Below are positions 1 to 8,700 of a DNA stretch of 23,218 nt, in pieces. Both the position numbers and the translations under genes were made by a program. How positions within the stretch are numbered: the stretch's first letter is position 1; each line of letters opens with the position of its first letter. Source of the stretch: a virus; IMG/VR virus record IMGVR_UViG_3300020392_000088, positions 1 to 23,218 of that record. The stretch is one strand, 5' to 3'. Below the pieces are notes generated by a model. The model made no database searches. It had not been told where the DNA came from and was given only the letters and a program-made list of their open reading frames with translations.

Positions 1-1494
1 GGTCAAGCAGGACCAGCAGCACAAGCACTGGCTGCAATAGCAGGACAAACTGCAACAGCAGAAGAAATTGCTGCTATGACACCAGCGCAGTATCAGGCAT
101 ACGAATCGCAGCAAGCCTTACAAACAGCTTTACAAAACTATTTAGCTGCCCAAGGACAATTAAGTCCTGATTCTATTGTTGACCCTGCACAAATGAACCC
201 ATTAACAGCAGCAGCATTACAACTACAAGCTGCACAAATAGGACAGCCGCAAACAGTAGATGCTCCTGACCCATTGAAGGTAACACAAGATCAACTAATA
301 TCTGGCTCTACTGTAGATCAGGGAAGAGTAGATTCTACTATAGCAAAGAACGAAGCTGCATCTGTAAAGACTGAGCTAGATACTTTGATGCAGGACTTTC
401 AAGGTGGTAATCCACCCTCATGGGCAGCAGGTGCTATGCGTAATGCAGCAGCAGCAATGGCTGCACGTGGATTGTCAGCTTCTAGTATGGCAGGTATGGC
501 TATTGTACAGGCAGGTATGGAAGCAGCACTACCTATCGCACAGATAGATGCATCCAACAAACAGGAAGTAGCTTTACTTAATGCTGAACAACGTGCCACC
601 TTCTTAGGCATGGAGTTTGATCAAGAGTTCCAAACAAAAGTAAGAAATGCAGCACGTATATCTGAGATAGCAAACATAAACTTTAGTGCAGAACAACAGA
701 TAGCACTAGAGAATGCTAGGATGGCGCAGACTGTAGACTTAGCTAACTTAGATAACAGACAAGCAAAAGTTATGGCAGATGCTGCTTTACTATCACAGAT
801 AGATTTAGCTAACTTAAACAACAGACAGGCTGCTAATGTACAGAATGCTAAGTCTTTCTTACAAATGGACTTGTCTAATTTAAGCAATGAACAGCAGATG
901 CAGGTTCTTAAAGCTCAAGAAACTTCTCAGTCTATACTAAGCGATTCTGCTGCAATAAATGCCGCACTGCAATTTAATGCTACATCCCAAAATCAAACAG
1001 ACCAGTTCTTTGCAGGACTAGGTTCACAGGTACAAAGGTTTAACGCAGAGCAGATTAATGCTATCAACCGTTTCAATGCTGGAGAGGTCAATGCTATTTC
1101 TCAATTTAACGCTGCACAGAATAATGCACGTGACCAGTTCAATGCACAGAATCACTTAATAGTTGCACAAGCAAACGCTGCATGGGCGCAAGCTATTACT
1201 ACAGCAGCTAACGCAGCAGCTAACCAAGCAAACAGAGATGCAGCACTAGTTGCAAACAATCTTACATCTACAATGTATAATAATGCTATACAACGTGAGC
1301 GTGATCTGTTAGCATGGGCATGGCAGTCTGGCGAAAGCGAAAGAGACAGAATAACAAAATTAGCAGAGGCACAAATAGACGCAAGTGGAGATGCAAATAA
1401 TCTTCTTGAAACTGCTGCTGGTAGTTTTGTTGGTGAGCTTGTTACAGGCGCAGCCGCTTATATTATCGGCAAGTACCTACCAATCAAATTATAA
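1..1494 (+). CDS. Partial virion protein with hendecad repeats
   Basis: The frame is open from the first base, so the gene begins upstream; 497 residues are visible and the first in-window ATG (76) is probably internal. The protein is very rich in Ala, Asn and Gln and looks almost entirely helical. Bases 667-930 encode four 22-residue units and bases 970-1167 encode six 11-residue units with the consensus (R/Q)FNA...NA. The C-terminal 25 residues are hydrophobic (AAGSFVGELVTGAAAYIIGK), resembling a membrane segment. It heads a co-directional run with a peptidoglycan hydrolase and large ejection-type proteins, so it is probably a virion component, perhaps an internal or DNA-conduit protein. 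I do not recognise a named family. Hendecad repeats are known to form long helical bundles, for example the DNA pilot protein H of phiX174; that comparison is mine. A tail-fibre or scaffold coiled coil is the alternative. Confidence 0.8.
   Translation, partial: GQAGPAAQALAAIAGQTATAEEIAAMTPAQYQAYESQQALQTALQNYLAAQGQLSPDSIVDPAQMNPLTAAALQLQAAQIGQPQTVDAPDPLKVTQDQLISGSTVDQGRVDSTIAKNEAASVKTELDTLMQDFQGGNPPSWAAGAMRNAAAAMAARGLSASSMAGMAIVQAGMEAALPIAQIDASNKQEVALLNAEQRATFLGMEFDQEFQTKVRNAARISEIANINFSAEQQIALENARMAQTVDLANLDNRQAKVMADAALLSQIDLANLNNRQAANVQNAKSFLQMDLSNLSNEQQMQVLKAQETSQSILSDSAAINAALQFNATSQNQTDQFFAGLGSQVQRFNAEQINAINRFNAGEVNAISQFNAAQNNARDQFNAQNHLIVAQANAAWAQAITTAANAAANQANRDAALVANNLTSTMYNNAIQRERDLLAWAWQSGESERDRITKLAEAQIDASGDANNLLETAAGSFVGELVTGAAAYIIGKYLPIKL
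667..930 (+). repeat. Four tandem 66-base (22-residue) repeats
   Basis: Units run 667-732, 733-798, 799-864 and 865-930. The last three are clearest: each begins (V/I/M)DL(A/S)NL followed by an N, Q-rich helix. The first is degenerate but keeps the Asn and Gln positions. Each unit is 22 residues, twice the 11-residue period found further downstream in the same protein. Confidence 0.85.
970..1167 (+). repeat. Six tandem 33-base (11-residue) repeats
   Basis: Units start at 970, 1003, 1036, 1069, 1102 and 1135 with no spacing change. Examples are RFNAEQINAIN, RFNAGEVNAIS and QFNAAQNNARD. Phe, Asn and Ala recur at positions 2, 3 and 4 and an NA pair at 8 and 9 in the central units. An 11-residue period fits a hendecad helical bundle. 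Confidence 0.9.
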
Positions 1495-1504
1495 GGGTAT
1501 AACA

Positions 1505-3253
1505 ATGTACGATCCAAAGTTTTCACAAAAACAAATGTATGATCAGTATGGTAGGTCACGTCCATCTACTAAAAGGACAGACCCTAAACCATCTAGGTCT
1601 AGTGGTTTTAGTGGTATGGGAGCAGACCCTGCAGAACGTTTTGGTGGTAGCCCTACAAAAGGCATAGGCGCTAAACCAGTGTCAAGACCTTTTGAACGAG
1701 GTAGTACATATGATGAAGTTCCTACGCCTACACCAAGTAAACCTGCAGATCCATCCAATATAGAAAAAGTAAAAAATAAATTTATTGACTTAATGAAATC
1801 ATTTGGTGCAGAAGATCCAAAGGAAGTAAAAGTAGATGGTAAGGCTGTATATAAAGGGCCAATGTTTAAACCTTATGAAGGTAGGATAGTAAGTTCGTAC
1901 CCCTTTATGACTATGAAAGAAGTGCGTGACAACATACCTATAGATGTTGCAGCAATGGATGCCAGAATAAGGGACGCAGTGGATTATAGTAAAGCGCCAC
2001 CCCTTGTTTATACGGCTTACGGTAGTACGTATGATGAAATACCACCTTCTAGCGCTAATAAAAACTTAGTTAAGAATGCTGTCAATACTTTCTTAAAAGA
2101 AAGAGGACTAGGTGGCAAAGAGTACACCATAAAAAGAGGAGATACTCTATCTGAGATTGCTCAAAGGGAAGGTGTTACTGTAGATGACTTAGTAAAGATA
2201 AATAAAATAGAAGACAAAGATCGTATATATACAGGTGAAACTCTTATTATACCACCACCTCAAGAAATAGAAAGAGTAAAAGATCTTGTTGATAGCGTAG
2301 ACCCAGACGCAAAGTTCTCTCAGTCTGGTGTACCTATGGATCAACGTATATTTGAACCAGAGCTAGGCGAAGACGCACAATCTGTAACAGGATATGATGA
2401 TGTGCCGCAAATGGTCAGAGGACTTATGTCAAAAACAAATATTGTTGAGGATGACTTTGATACATCAGATGTTGAATCTGATCGTGTAGCTTATGAATCG
2501 GTAAAAAAGGTTCAGAAAAGATTGAATGATCTAGGATACACAACACTTATTGGTGATCTAACAGTAGATGGTAAATTAGGTAGAGGAACAGCCAGACAAC
2601 TAAGAAAGTTTCAGGCAACAGCAGGTCTACCAGTAACTGCAGCAGCAGGGCAACCAGTTGATGAAGCTACTGAAAAGGCATTAAAGAATAATAGATTTAA
2701 TAACAAAGAAGGTAAAGACTCTACAGCTACAGTAACACCTTTGCAAGATGGACTGTTTGAAATAATAAAAGCACCTATAGCAAAAATAGAAAGTGGTGGT
2801 GAGGCTGAACCTTATGCAGCAATAGGTGGCTTTAACAACGCATATGATGGAAAATATCAACTAGGTAAAGATGCCAAGGACACCATAAAAAATAGAAGGG
2901 TAGAAGATGCAGATGGCAACATGGTAGATGTGTTTACTGCTGCAGAAAAAGTTAAACTAAATCACCCTTCTAATCGTGCTGATTATAGAGGAGATAGTGA
3001 ACTACAGGAAAAAGCTTTTAGACAGCTTACAGAATTTAATCATAGTGAATTAACTAAAAACTCTGCAAAATATAGAGCAATGGATCAAGCAAATCAACTT
3101 GCTGTTTTAGGTTATGCACACAATCAAGGCGCAGAAGCTGCACTTGAATGGTTGACTACAAGCGTAGTAGGAACTGACGCTTTTGGTACTGGGGGAGATG
3201 AGTATTCAGAAGCAATAACAGAAATATTTACAAAAGATGATATGCTAGGATAG
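1505..3253 (+). CDS. Modular virion peptidoglycan hydrolase (LysM, PG-binding, lysozyme-like)
   Basis: This 582-residue protein probably opens the cell wall, either as a virion-associated lysin during DNA entry or as an endolysin. The N-terminal 200 residues are Pro- and Gly-rich and carry a duplicated GSTYDE(V/I)P motif (bases 1700-1723 and 2021-2044). A LysM domain follows at about residues 206-255 (YTIKRGDTLSEIAQREGVT), then a PG_binding_1-type domain at about 330-400 (KKVQKRLNDLGY, DGKLGRGTARQLRKFQ). The last 160 residues look like a lysozyme or transglycosylase fold with IESGG (E429 a candidate acid) and DGKYQLG. The ATG at 1505 is preferred to upstream in-frame starts because those overlap the previous gene by over 100 bases and because AAGGG lies a few bases upstream of 1505. 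A holin-like gene follows directly, which favours a lysis role. No signal peptide is seen. Confidence 0.75.
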   Translation: MYDPKFSQKQMYDQYGRSRPSTKRTDPKPSRSSGFSGMGADPAERFGGSPTKGIGAKPVSRPFERGSTYDEVPTPTPSKPADPSNIEKVKNKFIDLMKSFGAEDPKEVKVDGKAVYKGPMFKPYEGRIVSSYPFMTMKEVRDNIPIDVAAMDARIRDAVDYSKAPPLVYTAYGSTYDEIPPSSANKNLVKNAVNTFLKERGLGGKEYTIKRGDTLSEIAQREGVTVDDLVKINKIEDKDRIYTGETLIIPPPQEIERVKDLVDSVDPDAKFSQSGVPMDQRIFEPELGEDAQSVTGYDDVPQMVRGLMSKTNIVEDDFDTSDVESDRVAYESVKKVQKRLNDLGYTTLIGDLTVDGKLGRGTARQLRKFQATAGLPVTAAAGQPVDEATEKALKNNRFNNKEGKDSTATVTPLQDGLFEIIKAPIAKIESGGEAEPYAAIGGFNNAYDGKYQLGKDAKDTIKNRRVEDADGNMVDVFTAAEKVKLNHPSNRADYRGDSELQEKAFRQLTEFNHSELTKNSAKYRAMDQANQLAVLGYAHNQGAEAALEWLTTSVVGTDAFGTGGDEYSEAITEIFTKDDMLG

Positions 3254-3256
3254 ATA

Positions 3257-3703
3257 ATGTTTGGACTACCACTAGAACTAATAACAATGCTTGGCTCTAC
3301 CGTACTAGGTGGAGTGATGTCCATATGGGGGCAGAGCATGAAGATGAAACAAGAGCAGAACAAGATGCTCATGGAACGTGCCAACGCAAACGCAAGCTTT
3401 GTAGCTGACGCACGTAACGCAGGAAAGAACGATAAACACTTTGCATGGACAAGAAGACTTATTGCATTATCTGCAGTCTTTGCTATAATAGTGTTGCCAA
3501 AGCTGGTTGCTGTGTTCTACCCTGAAGTAGGCGTATACGTAGGCTACACTGAGATACAGGTAGGCTTCTTAGATTTTATCTTTGGGCCAGGCCAAGAGGT
3601 AGTCAAGTGGCAGTATGCTGAAGGATTTGTAATAACACCACTAGATACACACATTGTGTCAGCTATTGTAGGCTTATACTTTGGTGCAGGATTTACTAAG
3701 TAG
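3257..3703 (+). CDS. Holin-like membrane protein
   Basis: This 148-residue protein has a hydrophobic N-terminus (about residues 4-24), a charged amphipathic stretch, a clear transmembrane segment after WTRRLIAL (about 66-90), and a hydrophobic C-terminal segment (about 130-146). Size, topology and position directly after the wall hydrolase suggest a three-segment holin of the gene-transfer-agent or marine-phage type that would form pores in the inner membrane. The start is preceded by TAGGATAG, in which the TAG stop of the hydrolase gene is part of the ribosome-binding site. The call rests on topology and context, with no catalytic motif to confirm it; a virion membrane-binding protein is possible. 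Confidence 0.55.
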   Translation: MFGLPLELITMLGSTVLGGVMSIWGQSMKMKQEQNKMLMERANANASFVADARNAGKNDKHFAWTRRLIALSAVFAIIVLPKLVAVFYPEVGVYVGYTEIQVGFLDFIFGPGQEVVKWQYAEGFVITPLDTHIVSAIVGLYFGAGFTK

Positions 3704-3712
3704 GATAACAAA

Positions 3713-4252
3713 ATGAAGACAATAGCTATATTTGATCAACCAATTCCAGGCCAGTCTTTGACAGGTGAACCTAAGAATAATCCTTGGGAACAGCCAGCAG
3801 AAATCTCTAGCGTAGAGGATGCTGTTGCTTATTACATAGAGGGCATGGCTAACCAAGATGTTATAGATGATCTTGCTGCTTGTTGTGAGGCAGGGCTGTC
3901 CCTCAAGCCTATAGTAAATACTATTGTAAGTGCATCAACTATGAGTGGTATTCACTCAGTGGACGTGGGTATGCTAGTCAAGCCAGTCATACATGAGTTC
4001 TTGAAACAAGCCATTACAAGTATGGGAGTAGAGGTTAAGGATGATGGTAAGGACTATCAGAAAGAAGCTGAAGAAAGAGAGCTACAACGTTTCCAAGCTA
4101 TAGTAGGTTCATACCTAAGTGATAATCCTGATGATGGCACAGACCCAGGAAAGAGAATGTTAAGTGAGTTGGTTGAAAAACAACCAGAGGAAGAAGACAC
4201 ACCAGAGGACATACCAGAAGAGAAGCCTAAAGGCTTGATGGCGAAAGGTTAA
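3713..4252 (+). CDS. Acidic hypothetical protein of the virion operon
   Basis: This 179-residue soluble protein starts after TAGGATAACAAA, so its ribosome-binding site overlaps the previous stop codon. The N-terminal part holds a Pro-rich segment (FDQPIPGQSLTGEPKNNPWE), the middle (about residues 30-115) looks like a compact helical domain, and the tail is rich in Glu, Asp and Pro and ends GLMAKG. I do not recognise a family. Its place between the holin-like gene and the two large ejection-type proteins suggests a minor virion or morphogenesis protein, or a chaperone for its neighbours. No membrane segment or metal-binding cluster is visible. Confidence 0.7.
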   Translation: MKTIAIFDQPIPGQSLTGEPKNNPWEQPAEISSVEDAVAYYIEGMANQDVIDDLAACCEAGLSLKPIVNTIVSASTMSGIHSVDVGMLVKPVIHEFLKQAITSMGVEVKDDGKDYQKEAEERELQRFQAIVGSYLSDNPDDGTDPGKRMLSELVEKQPEEEDTPEDIPEEKPKGLMAKG

Positions 4253-4256
4253 GAAT

Positions 4257-5744
4257 ATGGAATTTGATTGGAAAGCTTTTGGAGCAGCCTTTCTGGACAA
4301 GCAGACAGAGGGTATCAGAAAAAGAAGACTGAGAGGCGAAGAGTATGAAGAAGAGCAGGAAGAGCTAGCTAGAGAAAATAAAAGAGAGATAGCTAAGAGA
4401 AGACTTTTAGCAGGTGAGTATGGATCTTTAGCTCAAAAAGCTATGGCACTTGGTGCTACTAAGGAGCAAGTCATGGCTGCTATGGGTTCTGGTGCGCTCG
4501 GTATAAAAACTTTCTATGATAAACTACTAGCTGCAGTAAATCAAACAGGTATGAAAACACTTGGCCCTGCTGATGTAGAACAGATTATAGGTATGCCAGA
4601 AATATTTGAAGTGAACCCTAAATTTGTGGACATGAGTCTTCAAGAGATGGCTGACATACAATATGGTGCTGCCTTAATGCCTGGAACTGAAACAGCCGAA
4701 GTTGAAACAAGTGGCAATATACTTGCTTCTATGTTTGGTACAAACGCTATGAGTCAGGCAAAGAAAAACCTACAAGACAGAACGTTTATGGGTAAGATGT
4801 CCATAGCTGATGTAAATGAGCTTGCAAGACAAGGAGAATATAATTCTTTATTTCCTAACTTGGGTGTTAACTTTTTTGACAAAGACTTTTATGGACCAGC
4901 AACAGCAGGTGATTTCCTAAAAACTATTAGTGAGATAGAAATAGAAGCTGGTACTGGGAAGGTAGCAGAAGCTTATATTAGAAGTGCTGGTAATGAGTTT
5001 GCAGATAGGATCAATCCAAAAAGTGAAAAGTATGATGAGGCTTTTGCAAAAAGACAAAAAGAATTGGGTAGAACAATAATAGATGCGGAAGCAGACGCTA
5101 AAGAGTTTCTGATTCAAGAAAGAGCTAGAACAGTAATTCAAACTCTTGTGGATCAATATGGTCAGACTGGACTGCTTAATCATCAACCATCCGTAGATAT
5201 AATAAATAGAATTATGGGTGAAGAGTATTTGGCTGGAGAAGAAGAGTTAATAAAAAGTTTTAATCAACCAGAAAAGGAATTATCTGATAGAGAGAAAAAC
5301 CTTGGTAGCCCAGAAGCAATTAAAACTGGAATGGATGAAGCCGAAGCAAGAACACAAGCAGGTGTCATCGAACAGACGGAAGATACCCAAACGCAAACGT
5401 CCGATACAAAAACTAAAGAAACAACGATACCTTCAGAAGATTCAGACTTCACTCCTATACCAAGGCCAGAAAGTAAAGGCACGATAAAAGATGCCCTAGA
5501 TGCTGGAGGAGTAAAAGCTTGGGATAGAAAATACAAAGGTAAACTAGATCCTATTACAGGTCAAAAGATTATTGTAGAACCAAGACCTGCTGCTGGTGGA
5601 CCTAAAGACAAAGAGGTAGAGGCTGTAAATCAGTTTGGTATTAGACAACCAGGTAAAACTAAAAAAGTTACAGCGCAAGAAGAGTGGGATGTACTCTACG
5701 GAGACACACACAATCCTGATGGAACACCTGATTTAGAGGACTAA
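4257..5744 (+). CDS. Probable internal virion protein, 495 residues
   Basis: The first 60 residues are a highly charged helix (runs of Glu, Arg and Lys with RKRRLRGEEYEEEQEELARE), likely a coiled coil. The middle is mixed helical with no motif I can name. Residues around 365-395 form a Thr-, Glu- and Gln-rich linker (EDTQTQTSDTKTKETT), followed by a basic, Gly/Pro-rich C-terminal section ending DGTPDLED. It starts five bases after the stop of the previous gene, and its stop lies one base before the next ATG, so the pair is surely co-translated. By position next to the 1150-residue protein it resembles the internal-core or ejection proteins of T7-like podoviruses (gp14-gp16 equivalents), but no sequence match can be claimed. 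Confidence 0.7.
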   Translation: MEFDWKAFGAAFLDKQTEGIRKRRLRGEEYEEEQEELARENKREIAKRRLLAGEYGSLAQKAMALGATKEQVMAAMGSGALGIKTFYDKLLAAVNQTGMKTLGPADVEQIIGMPEIFEVNPKFVDMSLQEMADIQYGAALMPGTETAEVETSGNILASMFGTNAMSQAKKNLQDRTFMGKMSIADVNELARQGEYNSLFPNLGVNFFDKDFYGPATAGDFLKTISEIEIEAGTGKVAEAYIRSAGNEFADRINPKSEKYDEAFAKRQKELGRTIIDAEADAKEFLIQERARTVIQTLVDQYGQTGLLNHQPSVDIINRIMGEEYLAGEEELIKSFNQPEKELSDREKNLGSPEAIKTGMDEAEARTQAGVIEQTEDTQTQTSDTKTKETTIPSEDSDFTPIPRPESKGTIKDALDAGGVKAWDRKYKGKLDPITGQKIIVEPRPAAGGPKDKEVEAVNQFGIRQPGKTKKVTAQEEWDVLYGDTHNPDGTPDLED

Positions 5745-5745
5745 T

Positions 5746-8700
5746 ATGCCAAGTTACCTAGAAAATAAAAGGACAATGGAAGAACTGTTTGGCGGTTCTA
5801 CTGTTAGTGCTGACAGGCAAGAGGACTTTTATATAGACAAAAATACTACTCTTAAAAAAGACGATCTTATGAAGTATGAGTATCTAACTCCCATACGTTC
5901 TTACATGATAGATCGTAAAGGAGTTGGCTATAGAAACAAAGATGCCGAAGAAGTAATAGAAGATTTTGTACAGCACATGAGATACTTCAATGCTAACTCG
6001 GTTAGTACGACAGGTGAGCTTAGATTTATAAATAAGGCAGACCAAGGAACTAAAGACAGAGCAAGTAAAGCTTATCAAATATATGAACAGCTAGGTAACG
6101 TCTTTCAGAATGACGGAGCTATGGGTGCTGTTGACGGTGTAAAGGATTACATATTTGCTGCTGCTAAAGACCCAACAAACTATGTGGGTTTAATTACTGG
6201 TGGTCTTGGTAGGTTTCTTGCTGGTGGATACACACTAGCAGGTAAAAAGTTTATACAAGAGTCCGTAAAGAAAGCAGGACTAGAAGCAGCTAGACAGGGC
6301 GCAACATCTGCACAAATTAAAAAGGCTGCAGAAAAGGCTGGACTAGAGGCGGCTAGAAGAGCAGCCAAGGCTGGGCTATCTAAGAATCAATCAAAGAAAG
6401 CAGCAGAAAAAGTTAGTCAACAGGTTACCAAAGAAGGACGTAGAACTCTTATAACTGATGCTATGAGAGATCAGCAAAGACAGTTATTTGAAACAGCAGG
6501 TAGAAAGGCTGTAAAGCAAACGCTAGTAGCAGATGCAGGGTTTGCTATGCTACAAGATGGACTGGCACAGAATACTTTGATGGAAGCTGGGGCGCAGGAA
6601 CAGTTTAGTAAAACACAAACAGCGTTCTCTTCTTTGTTAGGTGGTGTAGCAGGTGCAGCACAGCTAGGCTTTGGAAAGTTTCGTGGAGTGTCAGGACTAG
6701 ATGAGCCAGAGACTACACTAGATGATGTTGCTAATTCAGTTATAAAAAACAATTCACCAATACTATCCAGGACAGATGGCAAAAAAGTTACTAAGCAAAT
6801 TCTAAAAGACGTTGAAGATTGGAACACAAAGGTAGACAGAGGATTAAAACTGGATGAAGCTAATATGCCATCCGATTTGTTTAAAAACATAGTACTAGGG
6901 GCAGATGGTAAGGGTGGACTAGCAAAGCTTATGCATGATAGGGGTATGAAGATACACTCTAATAAACTTACAGCAGATGTCCTAACAAATGTCGTTAGAT
7001 TTTTACCCGAAGAGGATCTTGCAAGCATAAATAAAGCTATGGGTAGATACACATCTTTGACACTAGGTGAAATGGCAGACACCAAGCTTATTAACCTAAG
7101 AGATTTAGTAGCTAAAAGTGCTAGTGAAGGAGCTAAAGTACTTAATGTATTGTCACAAGCAAAAAATATTGTTAACAATGGTATTGTAGCTGCTGGTTCA
7201 AAGACTAGAAAAACTTTAGAGGAGGACATAGCAGAGGCTACCAAAGAGGTAGACAATATGGATAAGTCACAGCCTTTGAAGTATGGACAGTCTGTGTGGA
7301 AGCGTCTACTTGTTTCATCCCCTGCCACTACCATGATTAACGTGGCTGGCTTTGCTCAGTACTATGTGGGCCAGTCTATGGCTGACTTGTTCAACTTCGG
7401 TATGCTAAGTTTCAAAGCTTTGAGTCAGTCAACATATGATACTGCTGCTGCTAGAGAAACATTTAGACAAGCACGTGCATACACACAGATACAATCACAG
7501 AAGCTTAGAAACTTATTAGATCCATACACTACACATGATTCATACATGAGATTCTTATCAGAGGCTAACAATGAAGCAACACGTAAGAAACTATTTGAAA
7601 CTATGTCTGGTGGTGTGGAAGTTCAAGCAGATAGATTTGGCATAAATCCTGAAAGTAAAATATTTAGAAATATAGAAGCTGGTGCTAACGCAGCAAGCAA
7701 TATATCTGGTGTACGTATACAGGATAGCTTTACTAAGTCTCAGATGTTTATGACTGAGATGGATAAATACATGCGTATCAATAAAGGTAAAACTTTAAGG
7801 GAATCTATAATAGCAGGAGATGAGCCTGAACTAGAAGTTATCCAAGGTGCGCTTGATGGTACACTCAAGTCTGTATATTCAAAAGACTACACAAATACAG
7901 AGCAGCCAGAGCTACTTAGGACTGCTGCTAAAATGGCTGAAACATTTTCTAATACCCCAGGCTTCGGTACACTTTTGCCTTTTGGTAGGTTCTTTAACAA
8001 TGTTGTAGCTACAGCTTATCAGTGGTCATTCTTGTCTACACCAGAAAACTTTTTTAGGTTTGCTAGAATCTTGTATAAGAAAGAACCTGAAGCAACAGAA
8101 TTGGATGCCTTTGCTCGTTATGCTGTAGGTAATACAGCTTTGTTTCTGTCTATGCAATTTGATGAAGAAAGAAGAGAACAAGGGTTAGATGTGTATGAGG
8201 TGGATGTAGGTGGTGGCACTATTGTAGATGCCAAGAACACATATCCATTCTCTCTATGGCTTGCTGCAGGTAGGGTACTAAACACTATGAGAAATGGTGA
8301 GCAAGTCTCAGCAGATTTACAAAGAGAGATAGGTACACAGTTAGCTGTTGGTCAGCTTGCACGTGATACACAGTTTGCTAACGATATAAATAATGCACTA
8401 GATGTGTTAACTAACGTAGACATAGACAAGAGAGCAGCAGCTATAGATGGTCTATATAAAGTTACAGGAAACTTTGCAGCAGGGTTTACCAGACCCCTAG
8501 ATGTACTAAACAAAGCTGTAGGTTTTGCAACAGGCACAGACACAGCAAAGGATGTACGTCAAGCAGATGGTATTAATACATTCACACAGACTGCTACCAA
8601 GTACATAGACAATATATTAGAAGCGTTTGTTGATAAGACGGATGCTATAACAGGTGAGGAGTTGTCTGTAGCTACTAGACAAGGAGAGGTCTATGACGTA

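Noticed and set aside
1385-1504. Upstream extension of the wall hydrolase
   Set aside because: The extended N-terminus overlaps the previous gene by over 100 bases and is a Leu/Val-rich shadow; ATG at 1505 has AAGGG upstream and no overlap.
6471-7334. A 287-residue minus-strand frame
   Set aside because: It lies wholly inside the 1150-residue virion gene, is Ser/Leu/Pro-rich like an antisense shadow and has no domain or neighbouring genes on that strand.
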